From NCBI GenBank assembly GCA_903888765.1, contig CAISVF010000611.1, forward strand, positions 1-43,254: a DNA stretch of 43,254 nucleotides, read 5' to 3'. The DNA is from an uncultured Verrucomicrobia subdivision 3 bacterium (GTDB taxonomy: Bacteria > Verrucomicrobiota > Verrucomicrobiia > Limisphaerales > UBA11358). Made by a program: the position numbers and the translations under genes. Positions within the stretch are counted from its first letter, which is position 1. The number at the start of each line of letters is the position of its first letter. Below are positions 1-10,900 of this stretch, in pieces. The notes under the pieces are model-generated. The model ran no database searches. It saw only the letters and a program-made list of their open reading frames with translations, and had not been told where the DNA came from.

Positions 1-17
1 CCCGAACTCCGAAATGG
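1..17. repeat. Left terminal inverted repeat of the IS
   Basis: CCCGAACTCCGAAATGG matches the reverse complement of 1457-1473 at 16 of 17 bases. Confidence 0.85.
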
Positions 18-49
18 AGCGTAAATTTGGGGCCTTGCTGTGCATGGGA

Positions 50-1413
50 TTAGATCATACCGCCTCCAATGGGGAGCCGGTCTTCTGGGGGAATCAACTT
101 CGGCGAAGGGACGTTGAGCCAGTCTAAAGTGGCGTCTACCAATGGTTTGTGTTTGCGTAATCCGCCCCACGCCGCTGAGAGTTTCACCACGACATCGCGG
201 CCCATGACCCCAAGTACCGCGCCGCACAAGAATACAGTTACCCGCAATGTTCCCGGCTGCCGATACGGCTGGTCGGGCGTGACCTGATGCTGGTAGAGGC
301 TTAACAGGTTAAACGTGAAGAGCACCGCCAGGAACGCCGACTCGGTGGCGAAGAAAGGTTGCAGGCAAAAGCCGTCGGCCGCCAGATCGTGCTTCAACTC
401 CTCCATCCGCTGCTCGACGCAAGCCCGACCGTTGTAATCGCGCCACAGTTCCAGCGGGCTTTCGCTTCGGTTAGTCACCCAGACCCGGAACGTGTAGCCC
501 GGCACGTCAAGCAAGGTGCGGCCCACTGCGGCTTTGCTCTCGCGCACGCGTTCCCGCACAACCACGAAGCGCCGTGCCTTGGACCACCCGAATAATTTCA
601 CCGTGAACTCGCCGCTCGCGTGCTGGTCATCCGCGCCACCACGACATACGGCAACGCCCGTTCTTCCAGGAAATCCAGAAAAATCCCATCAAAGAAACCA
701 CTGTCCGCCCGCACGGTGCGCAGCCAAGTGCCTGCCAGTAGAAAGGCCAACGCCTCCTGCAAGAACGGCACGACTCCGCGCGCCGCACCCGTGTTGCCGC
801 TACGCAGCCAGCCGTGCAGAATAAACTGCGCCTCCGCCAGCACCGCCAGCAAGGGATGATGGCTGTTGCGGCCTTTGCGGCGGGGATTGAAGCCCTTGCG
901 GGCACCTTCCTGTTTACCTTCCCGGCAGAACACCGTCGAATCCAAATCCAGCGCGAAGCCGCTCAGGGGACACTTCACCAGCAGGACCAGCCAGCGCCAG
1001 AGCGGTCGCCAGAACGCCTCGACGTGGCCTTGGGAGAAGCGGAGGAAAAAGTTGCGGATGGTGTCATCACTGGGAAAGCGCTCCACGCCCAGCAGCGTGT
1101 GCAAGACGTGATCGGCCCGCAACCATTCGCAGTGGGCGAAGCGTTGCGCCCCGACGACGACCGCCAGCAGAAACGCCGTGAGCGAATGCGCCAGCGGGAT
1201 GGCGTTGTTGGACGTCGGTTCCGCAAACGGCAGATGTTGTTGCACCTGCCGGGCATAACCGATCTGCCCGAGGAAGGAGATGAAACTGGCCAGCCCGCCA
1301 AAGGGCGAAATCGCCTTGGGCGTTTCATCCAGTACCACCTTGGCTTCGCCAAAGAGTGCCGCAATTTCAGGACGGGGCGTTTTGTGCAGGCTCGGGTCGG
1401 CTTGTTTAAGCAT
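50..1413 (-). pseudogene. IS1380-type DDE transposase, frameshifted
   Basis: Two adjoining frames together give about 454 residues, near the full length of an IS1380 transposase. The upstream part (1413 to 598, 271 aa) carries the first catalytic region, FALDLDSTV, and the second, RADSGFF, and stops shortly after VVVARMTS. The downstream part (601 to 50, 183 aa from a GTG) continues with KLFGWSKARRFVVVRE, VPGYTFRVWVT and the late region around WRDYNGRACVEQRMEELKHD. The two overlap as GTGA, so the second frame is -1 to the first, and it is open upstream of the GTG. I see no classical slippery heptamer at the junction, and the stretch between the two conserved blocks looks shortened. A small deletion is therefore more likely than programmed frameshifting, and the copy is probably inactive unless supplied in trans. 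Confidence 0.8.
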
Positions 1414-1456
1414 CCTTCCCTATGCCCATATTCCTGCTCGCAAAGCGACCTTTTTC

Positions 1457-1473
1457 CCACTTCGGAGTTCGGG
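1457..1473. repeat. Right terminal inverted repeat of the IS
   Basis: CCACTTCGGAGTTCGGG is the inverted partner of bases 1-17, with one mismatch. Confidence 0.85.
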
Positions 1474-1643
1474 TTAAAAGGACGGATTTGAGACTGGAGA
1501 ATCCCCAAATATCAGAGTTGAACTACTTGGGTAAATAGAATTGGGCAAGAGGCGGCCGTGATGAGGTAAGCATATTTCTTCAACTCCGGAAGCTTTGCCG
1601 GGATCAGCTTTGTTGTCAGATGCGGCGGACACAAATATGGACG

Positions 1644-3113
1644 TCACCTCTTGCCCGAATCCGGTCGCCATTGCCAGATCAATTTGGATTGTGTTTCCGG
1701 GGTTAGCTTGAAATTCTCACCGATGCGCAGGTTTTCCACCCAAAAAATTTCACCAGCCGCCGTTGCAGCCAAAATCAAAGAACGCCGCCGGGCGGCAGGA
1801 ATTTTGGCGTTCATAAACAAATCCTGCAACTTTACCGCCGAAGGCAATCCCATCGGCTGAAATCGGTCTCCCGCGCGCCAGTATCGTAAAGTAATTTCGC
1901 TGCCGACCTTGTTTGCATCAAACTCTTCCACCTGCGGGCATCGCGCAACCGGCTGCCAGCTTTTTCCAGACAATATGTTTTGGTAACTCCATGAAAAAAC
2001 TTTTCTGCCGAAACGGAAATTTCCTCCCTTGCCTTGCAGTTTTAGTTCCTGCCGCTTGAAATTAAAGTTTTCCACCACATTACCTTGCGACTTTACTTTG
2101 CCAAACTCATCGCGAGAAACCCACAAAGCCGGTCCTATGCTAACGGTCTGCTCAGGCATCGCGCGTAGTTTTTCAATTAAATCGAAATCGGAAACGAATC
2201 CTTGAGCGGTTAGTTGCCCTAGCAATACTTTTCGCTGGACGGCCGTAGGCAAATTGCAGAATTCAGTTTTACCGGGCACTGGTGTGGCTGGATTTTGGCT
2301 GGCCAGCCAATTGCTTGCTACCTCGTCGGCCAACTCTGCTTCCGCCCTCGTTATCGCCATGGTTCGTAAAACGGTGTTTGTCAGGCCGGGTTGGTATTCG
2401 TTTCGCAGCAGTGGCAGCAGGTGATTCCGGATCCGGTTCCTCAGAAAGTCGCAGGAAAAATTAGACTGGTCTTCCCGAAACGAAATTTTATTGGCTTTGG
2501 CAAACGTCAGGATTTCGGTCTTGGGAAAATCCAGCATTGGCCGGATTAGCGTTGTTTTTTCATCTGCTGGAGAAGTGGAGCGGTATTTCATGCCGGCCAA
2601 GCCCGCACCACCTGCTCCTCGCAGCAGTCGGAGAAAAAAAAGCTCCACCTGATCATCTGCGTGATGTGCCAGAGCCACACCGGAAAACCTTCCGGTTCGC
2701 GCCACTCGGGCAAAAAATTCATGGCGTAGTTTTCTCGCGGCCATTTCCACTGAAATTTTTGATAGCGCAGCGACTTTTTTTACCTCGCCATGTTCTATGA
2801 CTAGGGGCAGTCCCCAGCTTTCCGCCGTGCTTATAACTAAATTTTCATCCGCACTGCTCGCGCGGGCGCGCAGGTGGTGGTTGAAATGGGCCACCGTTAT
2901 TTTCCAATGGTGTTTAGCTGAAAGGGTATGCAAAATAAATAGCAAAACCATGGAATCGACACCGCCCGAAACCCCCACCAGAAATTGTTTGCCACCCGTT
3001 AAAAGCCTCCGGCTTAGAATTTCTGCTTCGACACGTTGAAGGAATGGGCTCACTGGGAGATTCTGCATGTTGTTATGCGAAATGGGCGCGAAGGTCGAAG
3101 CCTGGTTGGTCAT
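1644..3113 (-). CDS. tilS: tRNA(Ile)-lysidine synthase TilS
   Basis: TilS ligates lysine to C34 of the CAU-anticodon tRNA-Ile using ATP, forming lysidine so that the tRNA reads AUA. It is cytoplasmic and essential in most bacteria. With the ATG at 3113 the product is 489 aa. The PP-loop SGGVDS lies at about residues 49-54, followed by the N-type ATPase core (AHFNHHLR, LAHHADDQ, FREDQSN, RNRIRNHLLP) and a C-terminal TilS domain (LRYWRAGDRFQPMG, SAVKLQDLFMNAKIP). The frame is open upstream to 3194, but that would overlap the preceding peptidase gene, which stops at 3118. Another possible start is the ATG at 3068. It lies directly behind the two S53 peptidase genes and may be read through from them. 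It ends about 170 bp before the IS. Confidence 0.93.
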   Translation of the reverse strand: MTNQASTFAPISHNNMQNLPVSPFLQRVEAEILSRRLLTGGKQFLVGVSGGVDSMVLLFILHTLSAKHHWKITVAHFNHHLRARASSADENLVISTAESWGLPLVIEHGEVKKVAALSKISVEMAARKLRHEFFARVARTGRFSGVALAHHADDQVELFFLRLLRGAGGAGLAGMKYRSTSPADEKTTLIRPMLDFPKTEILTFAKANKISFREDQSNFSCDFLRNRIRNHLLPLLRNEYQPGLTNTVLRTMAITRAEAELADEVASNWLASQNPATPVPGKTEFCNLPTAVQRKVLLGQLTAQGFVSDFDLIEKLRAMPEQTVSIGPALWVSRDEFGKVKSQGNVVENFNFKRQELKLQGKGGNFRFGRKVFSWSYQNILSGKSWQPVARCPQVEEFDANKVGSEITLRYWRAGDRFQPMGLPSAVKLQDLFMNAKIPAARRRSLILAATAAGEIFWVENLRIGENFKLTPETQSKLIWQWRPDSGKR

Positions 3114-3117
3114 CCCC

Positions 3118-6100
3118 TCATTGCTCGAGTTCCAACCGGTAAAATTGGCTGGTAAAATTAGTCCATTGCGGCCCGTTGAATAGCCAGTAACCATCTGGGC
3201 TGATAATGTTGGTTGCGACCGGTAACCAACCGCTACCGGAAAGCAGATCGGTACGGGTTTCCAAAATATAGCTGTGGCCTGGAGCTGCTTTTAGATTCAA
3301 TTGGATGTTGCCATCGGAGCCCGCCGCAACGCTGGCAATAGCAGGAAAAACTATGCCAATGTTAACGACCTGAAAATTTGTGCCGCCAAAGTCATCGTGG
3401 ATGGAACAGACAAACTGGTCATTCACGTTGTTGGAATTTGAATAGGTAATTATGCCGTTGTCGTTGGTGATATTTACTCCGTCGGTGGAGGTATTAATGC
3501 CACCCAAAAATACCGGATCATTATCCAAGTCGCTCCAATTGGTCGCGAGGCTGGACAGCGGTATTGTTAGCGGCAAACCGGCGTTTCGGGTAAAAAAGGC
3601 GGGTGATGCTGCGGGGGGATGATTGGTGATAATCTGCAAAATGGAGTTGGATTGTGGCAAGTCGCTTGCGTCGCCGGAATAAATTGCGGTCACTGTGTTC
3701 GTTCCGCGAGGTAACAAGGCCAGGCTGGTGCTTTCGGCGAAGCCATCCTGCACTGTCTGTAAATTAAATAGCGCCCCATTAGTAAGCCATTGGATGGTTC
3801 CAGTGGCCGTAACCGGGGTGACGCTGGCCGTGAAGTTCAGCTTCGAGCGATAACCCGACGGATTGCTCGATGAATCAAGGGTGAGAACTGCTGGAACCCT
3901 TTCGAGCGTCAGGGTTGCGAGTGTGCTGGTGCTGGAGCCTCCGTTGGCAGAAACAACCACAAAATAATTTCCAGCTGCGGTTGGCCTGACATTGGAGTAG
4001 GTGAGTGTGCTATTGGTTTGCTCCGGGAGTATCCCATCATTAAAAAACCACTGCCAAGTCAGCGGCGTGCAGGCGCTGGCAACGACTGAGAAACCGGCCA
4101 TGGCTCCGATAAAATTGGTCTGGCTTTGGGGTTCCATTAAGATTTGGGGAGGGGTTTGATCCACCACTACTATGGTGTTCGTCACAACGCTCGCATTTTC
4201 AAAGGCATCCTTGACGGTGATCACCACGGCATTCGTCCCCACCGATAATGTCGAGGTGTTGGTTGGATTTTGTGTCAGTGTTAATGGCGCGGACAAATCG
4301 GTGGCCAATATAAAGTTGGTTCCGGTCACATCTGGCATGGTCAGGCCGCAATTTGTGTCGGCTGCCAAAACCAGATTGGTAAAAGTCCAGGAGATGGCTG
4401 GCGGAGTGGTGTCACGCACAATGACGGTGCGCACAGCAATGTTGGTGTTGCCATTTCCATCCTGGGCAAGGTATTTGAGTATATTTGTGCCGACGGATCC
4501 CGGATTAACCGTGCCAGTCATCACCACCGGCACGACCCCGGCACAGGTATCCCAAGAGCTGGCACCAGGATCAATGAACGGAGTCCACAATTCGAGGAAT
4601 ATGGAGTTACTACCATTTAACGCGATAATCGGCGGGATGGTGTCTTGAACGTAGATAGTGGAGTTGCTCGTCATGCTACCGAACAAATTTGTGACTGAAA
4701 TGGACACCACGTGGTTTGGCAAATGGAGATTCGTGAGCGAGAAACTGGTGTTCGTTGCGCCGAAAACCGGCATTCCGTCTAAACTCCATTGGATACTGAG
4801 CGGCGGAGTTCCAAGGGGAGTCACCATGAAGTTGGCATTACTGCCACATTGAATCATCTGATCCATCAGCCCAACGCTGAGGTAGGCCGGCACGGCATTG
4901 ATTTGAGCGATAATCAGGGATGAAAAATTATTAGTGGTATTCGTTTCGGGCGTGATCGTGCCGACGCTCGCAAAATTGGTGAATACAGTGCCATTGGTCG
5001 GGGCGAGGGTGAGAGCAAAATTGGTGACTGACCCAACCGCCATCAAACCAATGGGAAAAACAATTTTTCCAGCGAGATTAGTAGCACCGGGCGAGGCAGA
5101 AACAAAAGTGACATTGGCTGGCACCGTATCCGTAAGAGCAATATTGGCAGCGAGTTGTGGACCCGAATTTGTCACGGCCAGGTTGTAGATAAGATTTTGG
5201 CCGGATTGAAGTGAATTGGTCGCCATCGACTGGCTAACAGCCAGATCGGTCAGGACCGGGAGGCAGGTCAAAGCCGCATCAGAGATATTGATGGAATCAA
5301 CATACCAGCCTACCACGGCGGTGGTATTACCCGTATCCGTTGCGCAGTTCCAGCGCAATTGGATGCTTTTTCCGGCTGCAGAAACTGGCAACTTGACGTT
5401 GACCGTCTGCCACCCGCCGGAATTACCACACCACGCTGAGCGTCCGCCAATGGGATTATCCGACCTGGTGGTAATGGTTTTGTTATACCCACCGCCAAGC
5501 ATGCTCCCGCCAGCAGTGACAATATCGGTGAATGCGCCATTGCCGATTTGTATTTCCAAAACGCCGCCGTCGTAATATCTGGAACCGGAAAATTCGAAAC
5601 TGAAATTGTGCCGGAATGAAAGCTGTGCGTTGGTGGAGTTAATCGTTATGGCTTGCGAAACCAACGCATTTTGACCCGAACTGGCGGAGTCGGAGACAAA
5701 AGCCGCATTGGGGGCCGTGTCATAAGCTGCCGGGATCGTGGACCATGGGTTGGCCGTGCCGGAAACATTCACGCTGGTCCAATTCGCTGGCAATGCGGGA
5801 GCCGTGACGGCGTCAAAATTTTGAGTTAACCCCGTGCTTTTGCCCAAAGGTAAATTAACACTGACCGTACCGAGATTATTGGTCCCATCCTGAAGTTGCA
5901 ATACGGCCACAATGTTGGATCCGCACGCACCCGATGCGGTGATCGTAAATGATTGATTGGTAATAGCGCCAAACCCGGCCAGCGCCCCGTAAATTTGCGA
6001 ACCGCTGGGGGAGAGCACGCCATTGTTTGCGAGCAGCGTGGCGATGAGATTGGTGGTTGCCAGATTGCCCTGGTTTTGCAGGGCGATGCTGATGGTCACG

Positions 6101-7851
6101 GTTTCTCCGGGGTCAATCGCCCCATTTGTAGGCGTGGCGCTTTCCCACAACAGCGACCAGCCGGCAGGGGTCAACACGGGCGCAAAAATTAATGGAGCGA
6201 GCGCATTGATGAAGTTGGTTCCATTGGGCGTTCCCAGGCCGGTACAAAGATCATAACCAGCCACCGCATAGTATTTTGACGGACTGGCAATGGATGTGTT
6301 GTTTCCAGTGGTGATATCATGAAAATTAGTGGCGTAGGCGGAGCCTCCGGCCATGTTGTAAATGGCTGGATTCAAAAAGCCTACCGAGGGCCGGGATGCC
6401 AGCGCGGCTTGCTGGTTGATCAGCGCGGTAAAACCGGCCCACAATGGCGCAGCACAACTTGTCCCGCCCACCACGCCACTGACGCCATTGCTGTAAATGA
6501 CATTCACGTTGTCTGCCGTCAAGGCCACGTCGGGAATATTGCGATAAACCGAGGAACCGCCACTGGCAGTCAAATTGAGGTTGGTTTGCCAATAGGGGAT
6601 TTTATAATAGGTGCTGAGTCCGCCACTGCTGCCTTGCCCATTCCCCCAATTCCAGACAGTTTCCGACACATAATTGCCTCCCGCGCCACTGGTCGTTAAC
6701 GTGGTGCCGCCAACTTGCGTGATGTTGGTGCTGTCAGACGGAAACGGCACCGAGCCGGTGAATGCATCAGAATCCCCCGAGGCATTGAAAAATGTTTGTC
6801 CTTGGGAAGCCATCTGTTTAAAAACCTGCTCCGATGTGGCATCCGGGGAGCCGCCACCCCAGGAACTGCTCAGTTGCCGGGACAGATTGTCATTGGCCAT
6901 GTGATTCAGAATGGAAAACCAGGAGGTGGATCCGTTGGTTACTTCATAAACATAAATGGTTTTTAAGCCTGGGGCCATGGCAATCACCATTTCAATATCC
7001 AGCGAAACTTCAATAGAACCGCTGCCCGGCGGCGGTGTGGTGTTACCAATGGCCGGTATGTTGCTGAGCACAACGCTCGTAGCAATGCCTGCCTGGCTGA
7101 TGTAGGAGGCAATATCATTGGAATAATAGCCGTCATATTGTAGCAAACCGACGGACTGTCCCGCTCCCGTAAGCGTTGTGCCGGGGACATAGGCCGCGCG
7201 AAAGTCATTCCCTCGGTACGTCCCACTCGGTCCCGAGCCGGAATAGGGTACCGCCTGCGAAGCCGCCGCTTGCGGCTTTACCTTGAAATGAGGACGGGGC
7301 AGTGAATAATTGTCCAAACCGCCAATGGTCAGTAGTTTCATCGGCCCGGAAACCGAGGGTTCTATGTCGGGCGCAAAAAATTCCCGCGCTTCTTGCGGAT
7401 GTTGATACGTCCTGAGGGTAACCGCGAAAACACGTTCCACTGCGCCTACGGGTCCCGAAATGTCCAGCACGACCCGGTTGGGATGGGTGGCAACTACTTG
7501 GAGTCCGTTGCTGCGCACAAAATCCTGGAGCGCGGCGTAATCCTGTTCCGTAGGGCCGAAACGCACCGTAAATTCCTGCGGAGTCAGATATTTATGAAAG
7601 TTCGTGCTCGCCGGGTCATAAATCTGTTGGAGTAATTGGTCCAACCCATCTTGATTCCGCAATGGCAGACCGATGGAGAGCGGCATGATTTGGTCTGCGG
7701 GCAAACGGCTCTTGGCCGTCAAACTGGCCAAGGCTTTTGGCACATGACCGGACAAATATGTCCGGCCTGATTCAGCGCCACGCAGGGCATCCAGGGATGC
7801 CAAATGCAGCAAAATCGCTAAAATAAGCAGGGTTCGGATGAACATAGTCAT
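3118..7851 (-). CDS. Secreted S53 (sedolisin/kumamolisin) peptidase, giant multidomain form
   Basis: This 1577-aa exported serine-carboxyl protease is of the acid-active sedolisin type. After a signal peptide (about 1-26) comes a pro-kumamolisin activation domain (about 33-180), then the catalytic domain (about 205-550). The family's Glu/Asp/Ser set is visible: E281 and D285 in EVSLDIE, oxyanion Asp D360 in ASGDSDAF, and nucleophile S465 in GGTSCAAP. The late HDIT and GYDLCTGLGTPNG segments (D512, D534) fit the calcium site. The C-terminal two thirds look like beta-sandwich modules: CARDB-like (560-665), a MAM/jelly-roll-like unit (672-860), DUF11 (866-983), Ig-like, two HYR/DUF5011-like units (1070-1230), two more Ig-like units, a cadherin-like unit, and a terminal module ending QFYRLELEQ. 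Typical S53 enzymes are 500-700 aa, so this one is probably a large surface or secreted protein. It starts 49 bp after the paralogue upstream, probably in one transcript. Confidence 0.92.
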   Translation of the reverse strand: MTMFIRTLLILAILLHLASLDALRGAESGRTYLSGHVPKALASLTAKSRLPADQIMPLSIGLPLRNQDGLDQLLQQIYDPASTNFHKYLTPQEFTVRFGPTEQDYAALQDFVRSNGLQVVATHPNRVVLDISGPVGAVERVFAVTLRTYQHPQEAREFFAPDIEPSVSGPMKLLTIGGLDNYSLPRPHFKVKPQAAASQAVPYSGSGPSGTYRGNDFRAAYVPGTTLTGAGQSVGLLQYDGYYSNDIASYISQAGIATSVVLSNIPAIGNTTPPPGSGSIEVSLDIEMVIAMAPGLKTIYVYEVTNGSTSWFSILNHMANDNLSRQLSSSWGGGSPDATSEQVFKQMASQGQTFFNASGDSDAFTGSVPFPSDSTNITQVGGTTLTTSGAGGNYVSETVWNWGNGQGSSGGLSTYYKIPYWQTNLNLTASGGSSVYRNIPDVALTADNVNVIYSNGVSGVVGGTSCAAPLWAGFTALINQQAALASRPSVGFLNPAIYNMAGGSAYATNFHDITTGNNTSIASPSKYYAVAGYDLCTGLGTPNGTNFINALAPLIFAPVLTPAGWSLLWESATPTNGAIDPGETVTISIALQNQGNLATTNLIATLLANNGVLSPSGSQIYGALAGFGAITNQSFTITASGACGSNIVAVLQLQDGTNNLGTVSVNLPLGKSTGLTQNFDAVTAPALPANWTSVNVSGTANPWSTIPAAYDTAPNAAFVSDSASSGQNALVSQAITINSTNAQLSFRHNFSFEFSGSRYYDGGVLEIQIGNGAFTDIVTAGGSMLGGGYNKTITTRSDNPIGGRSAWCGNSGGWQTVNVKLPVSAAGKSIQLRWNCATDTGNTTAVVGWYVDSINISDAALTCLPVLTDLAVSQSMATNSLQSGQNLIYNLAVTNSGPQLAANIALTDTVPANVTFVSASPGATNLAGKIVFPIGLMAVGSVTNFALTLAPTNGTVFTNFASVGTITPETNTTNNFSSLIIAQINAVPAYLSVGLMDQMIQCGSNANFMVTPLGTPPLSIQWSLDGMPVFGATNTSFSLTNLHLPNHVVSISVTNLFGSMTSNSTIYVQDTIPPIIALNGSNSIFLELWTPFIDPGASSWDTCAGVVPVVMTGTVNPGSVGTNILKYLAQDGNGNTNIAVRTVIVRDTTPPAISWTFTNLVLAADTNCGLTMPDVTGTNFILATDLSAPLTLTQNPTNTSTLSVGTNAVVITVKDAFENASVVTNTIVVVDQTPPQILMEPQSQTNFIGAMAGFSVVASACTPLTWQWFFNDGILPEQTNSTLTYSNVRPTAAGNYFVVVSANGGSSTSTLATLTLERVPAVLTLDSSSNPSGYRSKLNFTASVTPVTATGTIQWLTNGALFNLQTVQDGFAESTSLALLPRGTNTVTAIYSGDASDLPQSNSILQIITNHPPAASPAFFTRNAGLPLTIPLSSLATNWSDLDNDPVFLGGINTSTDGVNITNDNGIITYSNSNNVNDQFVCSIHDDFGGTNFQVVNIGIVFPAIASVAAGSDGNIQLNLKAAPGHSYILETRTDLLSGSGWLPVATNIISPDGYWLFNGPQWTNFTSQFYRLELEQ

Positions 7852-7900
7852 ACTATACTACATTTTCAACGGATGTCATTTGCAAGCTAAGCCCTCTATT

Positions 7901-10900
7901 TTAGGGCAGCCGGCGAATGCGATAGAAACGGCGGGTATCGCTGCCGGTAAAATTAGTGTAGGTCATAGTGCTGGCCACGGCGGTATTGGTGGTCAGATTG
8001 TTCCAATTCGTCTGCAGTAAATTGGTGCTAAATTGGATTTGATACACTAGGCCGGTGAAAGTATTCCACGTAACGGTAAAGGCATTGGTTGTCCTGGCAT
8101 AGCCCATGACGGTCGGCAGCGGGATTGGCCAGACGGCAACGTCGTCGAGCCCAAAATAACTCGCATCATTCCGCACGGCAAATTGTAGTGTGGTATTGGT
8201 GCTGGTTGCTGTGACCAGCGTCACCACGTTGGACCAGGTGAAGGCCGGTGGATTGGTCAGCGCAAGCACAGTATTGTTGGCCATCCCATTTGTATTCCAT
8301 CTCACCAGAAACTGTTGCGGAAAAGAAGGACTGCCGGGGTAGTCATTGTCGAGCCAGAATGAAAGCTGGTAGGTTTGCCCGGGAATGGTTGCCAGGTTTT
8401 GCGATAGCAAAGCCAGGGAGCCGGGTTGGCCAAAGAGAAAGTCTTTTCCCCCGGCGTGGGGGAGGATTGAGGAAAAAGTGAGGTTTCCATTGTCCACAAA
8501 ATCAGGCGGATTCCCGCTGCCCGAATAGCTGTCCGTAATGCCCCATCCCAGGGCATTGTTTCCGACCGGTCCCAATTCAAATCCGCCATTCGCTACGATC
8601 TGTTGGCCAATTTGCAATTGAAAAGGAATGATCATGGCGGCGTTGGATGTCAGATTGGTAAACAGAATATTGGCGGCATAAATGCCTGCCGCCAGCCGGT
8701 TGGCCGCCGGTGCCAAACTAAAATTAACCACCGTGCCGGCATTGATTCCCAGCGTGCTTGCGGAAGGGAAAATATTGATCCAAGCCGAGGTGTTAATCAT
8801 GGACCAAGTTAAATTGGCTCCGCTGGTATTGGTCAAGGCAAATAGGGTGGTGGCGGGACTAAAAGGGCCGCCACATGCGCCCACGGCGGTAAAACCGGGT
8901 GGGGCCGTTAATTGTAATAGAAATGGAACATTCAGGGTCGCAGCATTGTTCCGGTTCGTGAATGTTAAGTTCGCTGTATAAGCACCCGCCGACAGATTTT
9001 TCCCGGAAGTTGTCAGGCTTACTGGGAGGTTGGTCGCCGCATTGGGAACCAAAATCCCGTTAGTCAAGGATACGTTGAGCCAGATTGACGTGTTAAGCAA
9101 AGACCAGGCGAGATTCGTGACGCTGGAATTCGTTATGGTGAAAATCTGGGGTGCCGGGGTGAAAAAACCGCCCGCCAGGCAATTGGCCGAACCGACTGAG
9201 GGCGTAATCACCAGCGGGCCAGCCAGGGCATTGATAAAATTGCTTCCGTTGGGCGTGCCCAGGCCTGTGCACAGGTCGTAACCCGGAACGGCAAAAAATT
9301 TGTTGGGGCTGCCCGGCCAGGTGTTGTCCCCGCTGGTAATGTCGTGGAAACAGTTGGTATAGTTGACGCTATTGCCAATCGCATAGATGGCCGGATTGAT
9401 AAAGCCGGCTACTGGCCGGCCGGCCAGCGTTGCCTGCTGATTGATCAGAGCCATTAAACCAGCCCACAACGGTGTGGCCACACTGGTGCCAAGCGTTACG
9501 CCATTCGTATGGTTGGTGCCATCGTAAAAACAGCAATAAACATTATCCGCCAACATGGCAACGTCAGGCACATTGCGGTTCGTGGCTGATCCTTTATTTG
9601 CTGCCATGCTAATGTTGGTTTGCCAATATGGCATTGCGTTCGTACTAATACCGCCGCTGGATCCCCAATAGCCGCCGTTTGCCGCATTGGTGGTGCGGTC
9701 ATTCCATACCGTCTCGGAAAGGTAAGAAATACCCGCGCCATTCATCGTCAATACCGTCCCGCCTACCTGCGTGATATTGGTGCTGCTGGCAGGATAGTTG
9801 GCCTGATTGGGATTATTTATATCATTGGCTGAGCCGCTCCCAAAAGCATCGCCATCGCCGGTGCCGTTAAAAAATGACTGACCTTGCGCCTGCATTTGCT
9901 TGAAGTAATTTTCCGTGGTTGCATTCGGCCCTCCCGTCCAGCCAAAGGTGCTGGTAAGACTTTTTACGGCGCTATTGGTCACCATGGCGTTGAGAATATG
10001 GTTGATGGAGGATATATTGGGGGGGGCCTCAAACACCACTACTTTGGCCAATCCCGGTGCCATGGCGATGGCCATCTCGATATCCAATTCCGTTTCGTGA
10101 ATGAATTCAGGAATACCGCTGTAGCCGGGCGTTACGCTGGCACCATCCAATAATATGGGCTGTATGACCACATTCGTGCGCCCTCCGCCCGCTGCGGCAG
10201 CATAAGCCAGGATGTCGCTGGCAAAATAACCATCGAATTCCATCAAGCCCACCATCTGCCCTGCGCCGGTCAGTACCGTCCCGGGGACATAGGCACGACG
10301 AATATCATCCCCCAGGTAGGAAGTTCCATCCGGAGCCGACCCCACCTTCGCCGTTGGTCCAGCTGAAGTCCGTCGTTGGTGGATCCTCGGGTGTGGCTTG
10401 GCATAATCGCTCAATCCGGTGACATCGGCCATTGGCAAGGCAGCATCCACACTGGGTTCGGCATCGGGCCCAAAACATGATGCCGCCCCATCAGGGAGCC
10501 GAAACTTCCGCAGAGTCAGGTGAAAGGCGCTTTCGACGGCCATCACTGGCCCATCAATATCCAACAATTGGCGGTTGCCATAAGTACCCAATACCGTCAG
10601 GCCATTGGTTGACGCAAAATCTTTGACTGCCTGGTAATCAGCTTCCGTTGGCCCAAACCGTGCCAGAAACTCCCCTGAATTAAGGAATTTCTGATAATTT
10701 GTGCTGGCAGGGTCGTAAAGTTGCTGGAGAAATTGATCCAGTCCTCCGGAATCGCGCAATGTCAGGCCTATGACCAAATGCAGGCGGTTCGTCGCTGGCA
10801 GCCGTCCCTCCGAAATGAGCTTAGTTAGAGTGAATGACACATGTCCCGGCAAATGCTTGAGGCTGGCCTCGGTGCTGGAAAAACCAGCACAAAAAACCAG

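Larger units (their letters stand above)
1..1473 (-). mobile_element. IS1380-family insertion sequence, complete ends
   Basis: The element is bounded by terminal inverted repeats. The left end begins CCCGAACTCCGAA at base 1 and the right end finishes TTCGGAGTTCGGG at 1473. Thirteen bases match perfectly and 16 of 17 match overall. It holds one transposase gene on the minus strand. The size (about 1.47 kb) and the transposase type fit the IS1380 family, which usually makes a 4-bp target duplication. The four bases after the right end are TTAA, but the left flank is outside the window so the duplication cannot be confirmed. The window begins exactly at the first base of the element, which suggests an assembly edge at a multicopy repeat. 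Confidence 0.85.

Noticed and set aside
1474-1671. A 65-codon minus-strand frame between the IS and tilS
   Set aside because: It overlaps the tilS end, stops inside the bases flanking the IS and has no family pattern. It might be the end of an interrupted gene, but nothing supports that.
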